Origin: Uranotaenia lowii
Taxonomy: Eukaryota > Arthropoda > Insecta > Diptera > Culicidae
NCBI RefSeq assembly: GCF_029784155.1
Contig: NC_073691.1
Coordinates: 141,538,433-141,602,432 of the forward strand
Length of the DNA stretch: 64,000 nt
Direction: 5' to 3'
The notes beneath the pieces are model-generated. The model worked only from the letters and a program-made list of their open reading frames with translations. It had not been told where the DNA came from and searched no databases. Numbering within the stretch: position 1 is the stretch's first letter; every line of letters starts with the position of its first letter. Made by a program: the position numbers and the translations under genes. Below, piece after piece: positions 45,155 to 57,281 of the stretch.

Positions 45155-45609
45155 AACTGAGTCTATTAGGGGTCAATTTTGAATTTCTCAAACCCTGGGG
45201 TCTAAAAAGCTTTGTTTTGGTTAACAACTCATCCACGATTTGTTGCAAAAATTTTTAAGTAACGTTTATCTACATGAGTAAATTTGAACTTTAAGGTTTG
45301 TATGGGAAAATTGAATATTTTGTACCAAAAAAATTAACATCATGTTTGTTTCTTCTGTGGAGCCTTACCTGCTCATTGTTTTTGTAAAAATTTATAAATT
45401 CTCAAAAGGAAATTTTCCGCTGAACAATTTTGTCTAAAACTTTAACTTCGTTTATCAGGCAAAAAAGGCATTCAAATGTTCAAATTTACTCATGTAAACT
45501 TTACTTAAAAATTCTGCAAAACTTCATGAGTGAGCTTTACACCAAAGCAAAACTTTTAAGATCCCAGGATTTTGTAAGATTAAAAAATGACCCCAAATCG
45601 ACTCAGTCT
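45155..45609. mobile_element. Fold-back MITE (family 1, short copy)
   Basis: It has the same arms as 2,019-2,825: AATTTCTCAAACCCTGGGGTC, AAGTAACGTTTA, CATGAGTAAATTTGAAC, and the inverse set ending ATCGACTCAGTCT. About 350 bp of the centre is missing compared with the long copy. Confidence 0.8.
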
Positions 45610-45960
45610 AGAGTCACAAGCATCTACAAAGAAAAAAAAACTAAAAGTTAATTGTTACTGACAGGCTGCGTTGAAGTTAATAAATTACAATTTAGCTACT
45701 GGTACTTGGCCAGGAGATCGGTGCAATCGGTCAAACAGTAAAAATGACCCTGCTGAACATGGACATATGGACGTTTTTATGGAAATTTCTAATTTATATA
45801 TTTTCACACTTGTTTTGACTGGTTTCATTGCCGAAAATAGCAATACAAATTTTGGAAGCGAATCATTCAGTCCTGTTTTTCAATAAAAATCACCAGAAAT
45901 GTACTGGAAATTGTAAATAATTAATGGAGCCTTCTAAATAAACAAAGAAACATGTATAAA

Positions 45961-46510
45961 TAACTTGATAACAAATCGTGCAAATGGAACCAAATTCAGT
46001 ATGGTAGTATATTTGGTTATGAGGAATGTTTCTCTAATGGTTTGGTATCACTCCCTCTTTAAAATGGGGAGATGAGCTGGGAAAGAGGGGGATCTCATTT
46101 TTTGCATAACTCGAGATCTAAACGAGCAATTGGAACCAAATTTGGCATGGGAGAGTATTTGGATACGGGAAATGTTTTATTTGCATAACTGGATAACTTA
46201 TCAAAAAAATGAAACCAAATTGGGCGGGTGAGAGTAATTGGGTACGAGAAATATATCAATGAAAGTCTCAACCCTCCCTAGATACAATTCATTGCATAAC
46301 TCGAGAAATATTCCAGAAGATCAAACCATACCTGTCAGGGAAGGGCATTTGGGTACGAGAAACGTTTCTATAATGGTTTGAGACGCCACCCTCCTTCAGG
46401 GGAGAGATAAGAATGAAGGAGAGGGCTTCCATACCATTTTTTGTGTGGCTCGATTACTTGTCAAGCAAATGGATTCAAATTTGTCATTCTGGGAATTTTG
46501 GGTTGATGTA
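45961..46510 (+). repeat. Degenerate tandem repeat, about five units
   Basis: Units carry GCATAACTCGA, GGAACCAAATTTGGCATG, GAGTATTTGG-T/A-TACGAGAAA and GTTT-C-TATAATGGTTTGAGA. Spacings of about 148, 82, 105 and 150 bases indicate a unit near 150 with deletions. Confidence 0.6.
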
Positions 46511-47290
46511 TCATAAAATATTGTCTTATTCATTATTTTTCGCTAGATGACACCTTATTGAAAGTGTCTTAAAACATGATCTCCATGGCAATACACAGCA
46601 TTGTAAACAAATTGGTAGTATTCTACAAACTGAAAATGATTCAATTTCTTGAAAACACGGATTAGCCACATGTAGCGTTCCATGAACTTTCCACCTATAT
46701 CTAAAAATGTCGCTGAATTTCGATGGTTCCATATTCAATCAAAATATTAAAATATCTATCTTTGATTTCCACTTTTTATTAAAATAAATAAATAATACTT
46801 TTCATCGCTGAACGTAACAACAGGAACAGCTTGATTTGTGACCAGTATGAACATAATTCAATAAACTCTTCATTGGTTTGCTTATTATTATTATTATTGC
46901 TATCGTTGAACTAAAGCATCCAAAACCCAAAACAGAACCATGGAGATGGGAAAAAGGAGGTGGATAGAGAGCGTTCACCGAAAGGGTATCATTCGCATCT
47001 TTGGGATTGTTTTCGAAACTGTCCAAGAAATGAACCTGTGTAAGATCAGGGGGCTCTGAAGCATGGCAATTGACGAAGGTTTAAGGAGGGTTGGAGAAAT
47101 GCTGCCCTTTTTTAGAACGACTCGAGAGAAAGAGGAGCCAAGGATGTTGTGTTTGAGTAGGGAAATCATTCGTTATAAGGTGGTCAGCATTGATCGAATT
47201 TTCAAAGAATTATGGAATTTATTGATGTACACTTAATACGTCACCAAAACATTAAACAAACTAGATATGTAATTAATTTGCTGATACCAC
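46511..47290. other. Spacer, nothing recognised
   Basis: Contains a short TTA trinucleotide run (about 46,883-46,899); otherwise no features. Confidence 0.4.
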
Positions 47291-48210
47291 TTAGGGGAAA
47301 GGTTTCCTAAATGGGCCTATCGGGTTAAATGACCCTACGGCTGTTTGATGAAATGGCTGACTAGACAGCTTATCTGACCAATGCATTTTGAGGGTGATAC
47401 GCTTAGAACATAAGGCAAGAAGAATTTTATGAATTTTCAAACTCAAAAAAAATTTAAAAAATCATACAAGGTTTTGATACATTTTGATGTAATATTTCGA
47501 CTTTTAAAAATTATACGTAAAGAAGCTTAAAACAAAAACTAGGATTGTTTTTGTTTCTTACTCAAATGAACTTAAGAAATTAAACATATTTCAGCTTTTG
47601 TGGAGGTTTAATAATGATTATATAGTGGAATAATAGAGTGTTTTTGTATGCCCCCATCATGTTTGTAAAATGCCTCCATCCTAAAATAACAGGTTAAATA
47701 GAATAAATAAATGATTTTTATCATTGAACCTTCAAATCTAAGCTCTGAATAACATCTTAAGAGAGAATTGAAGATCTAAAAACAGATTTGATAGAGTTTT
47801 TCTCATGGATAAACTGCTTCCATAGTATGACAACCCTAACTTTTGTTTTATTCCATAAAATTATAATAAACATAGATTTTTATAAAACTTCAGCTTTGCC
47901 GTACGACAACTATTACTTGCTAGCAGTTTCAATGAAATTATACGGAAGTATTGCCCAAAAAACAGAAATTTTGTTCAAAACATAAATAGGCGCATTTAGC
48001 CCGCACGGTTTGAGGTTCGGCATTTTAGACAACATTTATAATAAAATCATTTTCTTGGAAACAGAAGAAAATTTTAACATAAAAATTACTCCAATGTATA
48101 GAAAACAGATGCCTGCACACGTGTATATAGTTTTTGTACACATATTCGATGTGATATTCGATTAAATCAGTGTTCTGCTTAATAGGCGCATATAGCCCGC
48201 TCCTCCCCTA
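47291..48210. mobile_element. TIR element with TTAGGGG ends, copy 2
   Basis: It begins TTAGGGGAAAGGTTTCCTAA and ends CCCGCTCCTCCCCTA. It is the same length class and orientation as 34,035-34,966, with the shared blocks listed there. Confidence 0.75.
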
Positions 48211-49313
48211 CTGTGAAGTTCAACCGTTGAATTTATAAATATAATTTTATGAGGATTTTCGTCTAATTTTTGCAGTCTGTTGAAGTTAATTGTACAAAAT
48301 TAAACTGTCAGTTAAGATAGTTCAAATGAACTCGGTTCGGTATGTTTGGTCACTCTATATGGCTATGGAATGACAACTCGTTGGCAGGCGCCGGAACAGT
48401 TTTCACAGAACATATGTGCAAAGAACGAACGACTGGGCAACGAAAGCTGTGCCTTTATTTCTGACGGCAGAAACTTTTGCATACAAACATGGGCTTATTG
48501 GGTGAACTAATTTGCTTGCGTTACTTTTTTGCCATCTTGGCTCGCGCATCCCATCATTTGCAAGGGGCTTCGTTTTGTTTGGAAGTTGCATTGCCAACCT
48601 GTCAAACAGTATCAGATGTCAATCGATTAAACTGTTAGGAACTGACAGTGGTTATGGGAATGGGTCCGGGGGTTGTGATGAGTTTGAGCAGCCCCTCTTT
48701 GACAGTCAATAGGAACGACCACTGATGGATTTAGGGGCTCGTGGTTGAGCTGTAGCTAGCTAGGAGATTTTAATTATAAAGGCCGACTTTGTTTTGATAA
48801 ACTTGTGCCGCCGAAATTTATAGTTAAAGCTGCATGGGAACAAGTGCGCCGCGCACCTATAAATTTGATAAATGTTTTAGAAACGATCATCCATAACAAC
48901 GGAACGCTCATATCCCTAACAACCAAGATTGATTGTAATTCCTATCAAATCTGTTTTCAATTCGAAACAATAAAATCGAGAACGTGGTAAAACTTCATAT
49001 TCGTCACTTAACTATAAGGTACTTTTCCATCAATATGTATAGAAGGAATCGATTGTGGAGCCTCACACAACTGCAACACCCATGTATCACACTCCCTTCT
49101 CTATTATTAACCATACAAAGAGTTTTTATTGCAACGAAACGAATTTTGAGGGTGATTCCCTTTCCCGATGTCATAAAATTTATAAATAATTGATTGGTCG
49201 GTCAACAAAATCCACTGCATAACTTTTCACATTAGTTTCTTAAAAATGTCGGTTAAAGGAAACAATTTGAATTTGAAGAAAAGATTTTAAATTCAAAACA
49301 AAAGATCAATTAG
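48211..49313. other. Spacer, nothing recognised
   Basis: Frames of 61-69 codons only. A slightly GC-richer patch at 48,360-48,720 has no identifiable content. Confidence 0.4.
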
Positions 49314-50347
49314 TGGTATGAATAAGGTTTAGCAATTGCTTCGGTAGCTTTTACTTAGCTCGAAATCAATCAAAGCAAAAGTCCAAAGCATTTGCTTAGT
49401 TTGGTATGAATAAACATTTGCTTAGCGGATGTGTACTAAAGTCTTAGAACATAGCTGTTGCTTCGAAAAATAGAGCTATCCAACCCGTAGAATCTGAAGT
49501 TTTCTAATGTAAAATGAAAGAAGACGATAAGGAAATTGAAAAGTACGGCTAAAGTAGCCTTGAAGTCGATGAAGCGGGTGGTGGGTGTAAGAACGACCGG
49601 ATTTTTTTTGTTAATGCGTGCTCGTATGTTGATGTTTAAAGATAAATGAATACATATTCGAATATTGTCAAACAAAAAATGGCCTAACTTTAATATTTAT
49701 CATAAGCTCTCCCACATGTATTCGGATTGGGATAATCCGATGTATAAAAAAAATGGGCAATAGGCGCGCATTTTAATTTAGATTTTTTTTTAAATCTTAG
49801 GATTATGGAAAATTATATAAAAATGAGATATCTGTATAATGTTTTAAATTATTACAATTTATTTCTGACTTTGGGCCAATTGAGACTTCTTCCACTATAG
49901 CCGGATTTTTTTTAATTTGAAATATTTACTAATTGATTTGTTTATTGTCATCTTAGACGAATGATTTTATACAACGACAGGAATATGAAAAAAGTTGGGT
50001 TATCACTTCGACTTTTCTTCATCCATGTTGAAAATACCTTTTTGAATTGTTTTGAAGTGAAAAATTGCTAATTTGATAAGTTCATGACGTTATTAAAGAA
50101 TTTTTTTATTGGAAAAGTCTGCTACCGAGCATGCTTAGAAAATAAAGCAATTGCTATGAGATTTGTCGAGCGATTGCTTCAGATTTGAGCAACTACTAGC
50201 CAAACTAGCTTGTTCTAAAAGTAAAAGCTCCTGACTGAGAAAACAGCTGTCAAAAAAACTTTATTCATAACAACCGAAGCAATTGCTTTAAGCGACTGCT
50301 CGACTGCTCGATTCACTTTAGCAAAAGCAATAACTAATTTTTTTTCA
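49314..50347. mobile_element. TIR element rich in AGCAATTGCTT
   Basis: The left end region reads GGTATGAATAAGGTTTAGCA, and the right end, inverted, reads GATATGAAAAAAAATTAGTTA. AGCAATTGCTTCGG and variants are repeated near both ends, and TATGAATAA recurs. A GC-richer centre (49,490-49,620) has no convincing frame. It abuts the retrotransposon fragment at 50,357. Confidence 0.55.
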
Positions 50348-50356
50348 TATCACCCA

Positions 50357-50760
50357 ATGACATCATTTAGCGTTAAATGGGACGAGGATGAGTTGGGTCG
50401 ATGGCTCCACTCGATTATCCCAAAGGTAAGCCTCAAACCCTGGTTTAATAGATTGGATCTGAGTCAGGATTTTATTCGTATATTTTCCCGTCTCATGTAC
50501 AATCATTATTCCTCAGACGCGGTACTCTATCGTTTTGACATTGCTGGCAGCAATTCGTGTGCGGCCAAGGTTACCTTGACATCGAGCATATTGTCTGGTC
50601 GTGTGAGGTCTATCTTGTCGCCAGAACGAATTTTATAGACTCCCTTCGGGCCCGAGGAAAACCACCTAACGTCCCAGTGAGAGATGTACTAGCTGTGCTA
50701 GATTTGGACTACATGCTCGAAATCTATCGTTTTCTAAAAGCTATCGATCTTCGTCTATAA
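50357..50760 (+). pseudogene. Non-LTR retrotransposon C-terminal fragment (I/Loa-like), frameshifted
   Basis: The first frame gives DELGRWLHSIIPKVSLKPWF, then LDLSQDFIRIFSRLMYNHYS. After a frameshift near 50,555 the second gives CGQGYLDIEHIVWSC, then RGKPPNVPVRDVL and a stop at 50,758-50,760. The C-x2-C ... H ... C arrangement after the RNase H region is the usual end of I/Loa-group elements (family knowledge). An AT-rich trailer with AATAAA follows to about 50,905. RT and RNase H cores are missing (5' truncation). Confidence 0.7.
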
Positions 50761-51111
50761 TTCTATTTATTTTCATATTTCCCTTTCCTATCCTCTTTCT
50801 CTTTAATAAAAGTGTTAAGCTGATCAAAATATTGTAAAAACAAAAAACGAGTTTGGCTTCTTAAAACCTGAAGGTATGAGCCGTTTCAAATAAAGATTTA
50901 CAAAAAAATAAAATCTTTTAGCGTTTTCGTTTATGAGCATAGGCAACCTTGTTCTCCACGAGTTTTGCCCTAAATGCTGTAATTCTAAATTCTATGCCAA
51001 TCGTTGTGCCAGACTGCTGAAAATTCATATCATGTTAGGACTAAGTTCTAGAACCAATTTTTCGGGGATTAAAGAAGTATAAAACACAGGAAATCAACTT
51101 ATTAAACTACA

Positions 51112-51800
51112 CAGCAAAAAAAATGTAACGTAGGCCGATGTAATTCCAGTTGATGTTAGCCAAACAAAGCATTATTCATGTTGTTTGATGTAATAATACA
51201 CATCTTTCAACTTTAATGCATTTACATAAGAAATTAAAAAATATTACATGTGTCGGATACATTTTATTACATCCAAACGAATGTAAGGAATCTGTACACG
51301 CCGTCCTGTGTAATAGAATGTCATCCGTTGTAATATGACAGCATAGTAGTCCGCGGTTGTCGAAAATTTAATTTGTTTTTCTCCGCGCTTCAAAACAAAA
51401 ATGAAGGATTTTGCGGCCAAGAAGGATTTGTTTGGCGGGTAAGTTACATAAAAATTAACAGAATCCCTGAGCAAATCTTCAACTGGAAGGTTTATTTGGG
51501 TTTTTTTTAATTTTTAGGGAATTTACCGAGAATCAAATCATTCTATTTGATTTCCTTCGGAAAAAGATTCGTCCAAAGCTAAAGGTTAGTTTTAAAAATA
51601 CAGTTTAACATAGCGTTTCCGGTTGTTTATCGAAATTCTAGACTTTTTTCGATTCATATCAAATTTTGACTTTTCCCGCAGATTAACGATTAACGTTGAT
51701 GATGAAAATCTTATGGTTTGTGATGGAAATGGCAGTCTGGCAAAGTTCTGGCCAGCATGCGTGGAAACCTTTACTCAATGGTGGTAAGGATCGTCAATGC
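51112..51800 (+). mobile_element. TIR element fragment (CACAGCAAAAAAAATGTAAC end) carrying exons
   Basis: The left terminus CACAGCAAAAAAAATGTAAC resembles the ends of the element at 10,467 and is followed by many ATGTAA/TTACAT words. I found no inverted right end before the RTE fragment at 51,941, so the element may be truncated there. It contains three exon-like blocks. Confidence 0.55.
51401..51783 (+). pseudogene. Three-exon gene model inside TIR element, 7-bp duplication breaks frame
   Basis: Exon 1 51,401-51,438 (MKDFAAKKDLFGG), intron with GTAAGT ... TTTTTAG, exon 2 51,518-51,584 (EFTENQIILFDFLRKKIRPK then LK), intron with GTTAGT ... TTTTCCCGCAG, exon 3 51,682-51,783 (INVDDENLMVCDGNGSLAKF then WPACVETFTQW), then a donor-like GTAAGG. 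Phases agree at the first junction. At the second, exon 3 begins ATTAACGATTAACG: one extra copy of the 7-mer shifts the frame and creates a TAA. Without that duplication all exons join in one frame. The product family is unknown to me. Confidence 0.5.
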
Positions 51801-51940
51801 AAATAACCAAACAAACCAATTAACCAAAACGTAAAATGACGTTTGCACCAAGCAAATAATGCAAGTACTTGTTAACTTGAACAAATGAATGTATGCCTGT
51901 ATCGAATACACTAGCATATTAGCATTCGTCTATATTTGCA

Positions 51941-52420
51941 ATGCATATCAAATTTAACCTGTATATGACGCTCATTAGACCGGTTGTTCTCTACGGGCAC
52001 GAGACATGGATATTGCTCGAGGAGGACCTGCGTACACTCGGGGTATTCGAGCGACGAGTGTTAAGAACCATCTTTGGCGGCGCACAGGAGAACGGAATGT
52101 GGAGGCGAAGGATGAACCACGAACTCGCGCGACTCTACGGCGAACCCAGTATCCAGAAGGTGGTGAAAGCTGGCCGGATACGCTGGGCGGGACATGTCGC
52201 GAGAATGCCGGACGACTGTCCTGCAAAACAGGTGTTCGCTACGAATCCGGTAGTAACAAGATGAGCGGGGGCGCAACGAGCGAGGTGGTTAGACCAAGTG
52301 GAGCGTGATCTGGCGAACGAGGGGTGCCCGAGGAATTGGAGAACGGTTGCCATGGACCGAGTGAATTTTTGGAATTATGTTCGCCAAGTTATGTCGTGGG
52401 ACGGAATACTATGTAAATAA
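51941..52420 (+). pseudogene. RTE-like retrotransposon ORF2, C-terminal end with stop
   Basis: The frame contains TLIRPVVLYGHETWILLEED, VFERRVLRTIFGG, WRRRMNHEL, then AGRIRWAGHVARMPDD and PAKQVF: the region after the reverse transcriptase core in RTE-type elements (family knowledge). TGA at 52,262-52,264 interrupts the frame, which then continues AGAQRARWLDQVERDLA and PRNWRTVAMDRVNFW to the TAA at 52,418-52,420. The AATAAAGAATAAAT trailer matches the short simple-repeat tails of RTE elements. The catalytic core is missing. Confidence 0.8.
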
Positions 52421-52569
52421 AGAATAAATCTAATTTTCAGTATATTCTGAGCGAAAATTAAAATTCTAGAATTGAAAATCTGTTACAAAACTTTAACAGC
52501 GATTTTCTCGAAACACCTCTGGTGGCTCATACGACCTAATCAAAACCAAACTCTAGAAATGTACTATTA

Positions 52570-53200
52570 AGCCTGTGATTAATCCATAAGTTTTTTTATG
52601 AAGTGGCACCATAAGAAAAAATGATTGAAGTTCATAGATTGTCTTATGACGCGAATGAATCCTGCAGATGAGCACCTTCTACAATTAGACGTTTTTGCTT
52701 TCCACAAGAGGTCTTATAAAAACAGGATATGTCACGTTTGAGGAGAATAATTCGAAACAATTGATGTTAAAACTTTTTTATTTTATTGTTGTTGGGTTCC
52801 TAATAAATTAGCCATTAGGAATTACATACATTATGGTCACCATCAGCAGCACATCAATACCCGGTTCCAAAGAAGTTGTTTTGCCGCAACCGGTCCTTTG
52901 ATCTTGGGTTTTTCCCGGTCAACGTGCTGAAAAGTAAACAAAAACAAATTTGAGTTAACTAATGTGTTTAAAGTTCACAAAAAAAGATTTCAATTCAAAT
53001 TTACCATTTAGAAGAATAAAATTGATAACTCCACAACTTTTTTTAGCGGTTAAAACATGACTTATGGAATGGATGTGTTAAATATTTTATCACAATACCG
53101 TTTTACTCTATTTTTCGTAGGAACTTCGTATGAAAATTGAAAGGATTTCATAAGACTCTTTTACACTCTCAAAAGCGCTTCATAAGACGTATCCTATGAA
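52570..53200. repeat. CTTATG-rich repeat, copy 2
   Basis: It shares CACCATAAGAAAAAATGATTG, GTCTTATGACGCGAATGAAT and GGTCTTATA with 12,285-12,430. The far end has ATAAGACTCTTTTACACTCT and CATAAGACGTATCCTATG, giving an overall inverted CTTATG/CATAAG layout. Probably a TIR element. Confidence 0.5.
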
Positions 53201-53571
53201 AATTATAAAAACACATGATGCAGTTTAGAAATTTACACAATATCCAAATCAGTCTGGATAAGAAAAAAGTGTGTGAAATCAAACTTGCTGTTTTTCTCAA
53301 CCAATTTGGTGACATGGCTGAAATTAATGAACGTCGAAGAATTTCTACGGCTGAACCGTCGTATTGAGTCGAATGTAAGTTGCCGTGATTATTCAAATGT
53401 ATAAAAATCACCCTTTTAATTCATTATGATACTTTTTTCTAGATGATATTGCTTTTTCCTATTTCAAATAAAATCAGCGTTAATTTATTAAAAAAAAACC
53501 TAATGTGACTGAAAAATATTCAATAACTCTTTAAAGATAAGAAGTAGAAAAGGGAGAGACTGATTGAGTGA

Positions 53572-53850
53572 GTGGAAGCCCCTCTTAAGCTGAGAGCATA
53601 TCAACGTTCATCGCATCAGGCAGCGATAGATCTGTACGAGATGTACAATGCCGTAGAAAGCATCAATTTAGATGCTAATTCGACAATTGGAGTCAAGCGA
53701 AACGATGCGGGGGAGGAGGATGCTGCATGCTACTTGGTGATTTGTGTAATGGAAGCTTGGGAGTCGGGTTTATTACACTTCTCTTGGGGCCATTTAGCTG
53801 CTGCGCATACACAGAGCACATTAATGTGTAACACAGCGAATGTGACCTAA
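53572..53850 (+). CDS. Unidentified ORF, 92 codons (GTG first)
   Basis: A GC-richer patch whose plus frame reads EAPLKLRAYQRSSHQAAIDL then MYNAVESINLDANSTIG, acidic in the middle, ending before a TAA. The composition is more protein-like than neighbouring frames, but an equally long minus frame overlaps it, the first codon is GTG, and I see no splice or start logic. It could be chance. Confidence 0.2.
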   Translation: MEAPLKLRAYQRSSHQAAIDLYEMYNAVESINLDANSTIGVKRNDAGEEDAACYLVICVMEAWESGLLHFSWGHLAAAHTQSTLMCNTANVT

Positions 53851-53959
53851 TATCGAGGAATTGTGGAGCGCTCAAAAGCCCCGATGCAAAGTACTCTTTG
53901 CTACATAAGTGGAATTTCGATTTAAGGCGAAGACAAACAAAAAGAGCCCAGCTCATATG

Positions 53960-56270
53960 CTAAGTGGAATTCTTCCGAATCAGAAGAGGGCTGCGCGCAG
54001 TTTAGGCCAAGTGTAGTAATGAGAAACATGCTTAGTGGGTGAGAAATATCTTTTGTTTAGACTTTGTTTAACGATTGGGTGGGTAATGTTTACTTGTCGT
54101 TGCAATTAATTCTACCATTAAAGGGAGATCGTGTGCGACGGGCTTAATGGTTGATTCCGTTTACAATTGATACAATATGGAAACTCAGCAGTTATGTTGT
54201 CTTTACAGTAGGGAACCATCGAAGAGAAATTTGCAATTATCGACTCTTGTGCGATTAACGATTAAAAAGGTCTGCTCTTCTTTTTGAATGATAATTTTTA
54301 TGAGAAATAAAAATAAAGATAAGATTTTCATATCATAAAACCGAGTTAACAAACAAATTCTTTGACTTAGTATATGGGAAGCTCTTCAAATTATAACCAT
54401 ATATTTAATGTCAACCAATCACTACTGATGCTTTTACATCATTTGTTAACTCGTATTTAAGGACCTTCTTCAAGAATTGCCCAAACAGTCCGATGAGTTT
54501 AAGCAGGTCCTAACGGTTTTCAGATGTGCTTTGAAATTCCCAAAGCTTGTATGGTTTGCAAAGCTTCAATGCATGATTGTAAAGTTTTGAAGCATATGCA
54601 GTTTTGAAGCTTGCCCCTAACGATTTGTTTGAGAAAAACGCTAACCGCTAGTCTTGATACCTAGAAATCTATGGTTTTAGATAGAATTTTTGGGATGATT
54701 GTGGCAAGTGATTAAAATTTCATGAAAGCAATCTCTATAAAATACCCCGATCAACTACTCAGCAATCAAATGCAACAAATGCTGAATCAACGGCGGCATC
54801 GCTGCACGGTAAAATTTTGAAAATGGGCCGTAAGTGTCAAAATTTCTACCACTTTTTCCCAACACCAGTGGACTTGCTCTAAACGTTAAAAAAAGATAAA
54901 TTTGAATCGGAATGCAGAACTTATCGAGAGCAGAAAGCAGGCCCGTGCGAAGGACTTGTCCATGGGGGAGGGGGGGGGGGGGGTGGGTTTCGAAATTAAA
55001 ATTTCGCTAGAGATAATAAAAAAAAAACTAAAGGTCCATAAAAAGGTGAAAAAAAAGATTTTTAAAACCATTTTCTTCCTCCTGAGCATAACACAAATTC
55101 AAAACACAAAATAAATCCGAATCAATGTTTCAAATCAATGCTTTTCGAGATATCTTTTGAAATTTTCAAAATTCATTAAATAAAATTGTTCACTTTTTTG
55201 GCGAAACTGTAGCACATTAAAGATATTATGGAAACATAAATTTTTGACAAAATTATAAACTTTTCCCAAGACCGCGAGTAATGACTACTATAAAAAAAAA
55301 GTTATTGGAGGTTTTCTTCTCGTAAATTTTTTACCAAGTATTCCAAAAAACGAGAATCTCGAAAATCTGTCAAAGGAAATTAAAACTAAATTCAATCTTG
55401 GACATTTCTTAAAGCATGAGTGTAATTGTTTGTTGAATGAGGACTTAAGTTTTCATGTAAATTCATTAGTTTACCAGACACTTTGATCAATTTTACTAAA
55501 AACTAATCAGTATTCAAAGTTCTAATTATCTCAATTTACATTTTCTACATTTACAAGCTAAGGGTTGGTTTAAAAAATTTGCTGCAATATCTTAAATTTT
55601 AAAATTTATTCAATCATGGCCAGGATAATAGAAATATCGACTCTCGATTAGAAATTTCCATTTTGAACTTAGCAGATTCTTTTCAAAACACAAAGTTGAT
55701 AATTTAATTCAATGTATAAAATAGGGAGAAAATAAATATTGAATAAAATTATCAAGCTCAGGTTTAAAAGTTTAAAATTTTAAGCTCTGAATATTTTTTC
55801 GCAGTAAGTTGAGCAATTAGTTCCTGGAAATGACAAAAGGTAGAAACTCTGTTTTTCTTATTAAAAATTTAGATTTATACGCTGGAAGAAGATTATATTT
55901 TAAGTACACAAAAATTTAGAATTGAAAAACATAGACGCACTTATAAAAAATATTACAAAATATTAAAAAGTTTGACTTTAAATTGTGGTAAATTTATTCA
56001 AAAATAAAAAAAAATTATGATGAAAAAGATAAGTTATCAAACTTTTTTTTTTCTATAAAAACGTCGAACCATTTAAAAACAAATTAAAAAAATTCAATTC
56101 ATAACTCAATCGAACAATGTTTTATAACTTATTTTTTAATGACTGATTTGGTAGATTTTGGCGTCCTGAACTCATATCTTTCGTCAGATTTTATCTATCA
56201 ACTCCAGTTTATAGTTTATTAGATTAAAAATGAATCAGTTTAAGAAAAAAGGTTCAGACTTTGTTAATTA
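53960..56270. other. AT-rich spacer with G-run (54,964-54,987)
   Basis: No gene. At 54,964-54,987 is GGGGGA followed by fourteen G and TGGG, a potential G-quadruplex. CGTGCGAAGGACTTGTCCAT before it resembles the CCATGGGGG blocks at 33.94 and 57.9 kb. Confidence 0.5.
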
Positions 56271-56272
56271 TA

Positions 56273-57190
56273 TGGGAGAGTGGGGAATCATGGGCCACTT
56301 TTTTTCGTTGTTCCATAACTTCTTTATAATAGAAGATAAAATGAAAATAAAAAATGGTATGGTTTTCTACATTTTCAAGGTATCATAAGGTATTTTTTTT
56401 TTCAAATTTTAAACAAGTTATTTTCCCTAAATTCTGACTGTTTGAAAAAAACCAATATTTTTTGGATTTTGAAAAATGGTGGGGAATCGTGGGCCATCAA
56501 ATCTAAATTGACCAAATAACATGCGAAGTTCATAAGTTGAACCAAAACTGTGATTTCTTAATTCATTTTGTTATTTTAAAGCAATTTCAGATGATGAAAT
56601 AAAAAAGAGATCTGTGTATGATCGAATAGATTCCAAAACCTGGCTCGCGAACGTTTTTGCAAAATGTCTTATATAGGATGGACAAAATATTTTTCATAAC
56701 TCTTCGCTTGGCATAAAAAAAACTTTGCTGACAGGTGAAACGTATTTTAAGTTCTGAATGTGTATAAAAACATAAAAATATAGGTGGTTCAAGATGTGTG
56801 GCCCACGATTCCCCACAAGCTATGATTTGCAAATTGGTTGCGTTTATGTGACTTATTGATGTTTCATCAAAAACTCCTTTTCCACGTGAAAGATCATGAC
56901 AAAACTAAGATCATAAGCGTATGAGCATATTTTAGTTATGCACTTTAGGTTCCCCATCGATGAAATTAGTGGGTGTTTTTTTAATTATGTAAGTAAATTT
57001 TTCTAACTTTTTTTTAGCTTGATAAATAAAAGAAGCATATGATGCGTATTTCAGTCAACAACATTTAGGAATATATGCTTACGCAAAGCGACGACGATGA
57101 CAGTTGGTTTGGGATTTTTATCTTAACACACATCTGAGATATTAAATGTGGCCCACGTTTCCCCATGGCCCACGATACCCCACTCTCCCC
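56273..57190. mobile_element. TIR element with GGGAGAGTGGGG ends
   Basis: The ends are GGGAGAGTGGGGAATCATGG plus GCCAC and the inverse of GGGGAGAGTGGGGTATCGTG plus GGCCA, with TA on both sides (56,271-56,272 and 57,191-57,192). Extra copies of GTGGGGAATCGTGGGCCAT and GTGGCCCACGATTCCCCAC lie inside. No transposase; the 81-codon minus frame at 56,587-56,832 is accidental. Confidence 0.8.
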
Positions 57191-57267
57191 TACTTTATTC
57201 AATTTAGAAATAATACTTTGATTATGATAAAATTCCCCAGTTTTTCAATATAATTATACAATATATT

Positions 57268-57281
57268 CCCCCCCCCCCCCC
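57268..57281. repeat. C14 homopolymer
   Basis: Fourteen consecutive C in AT-rich DNA; a likely site of length variation and sequencing error. Confidence 0.8.
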
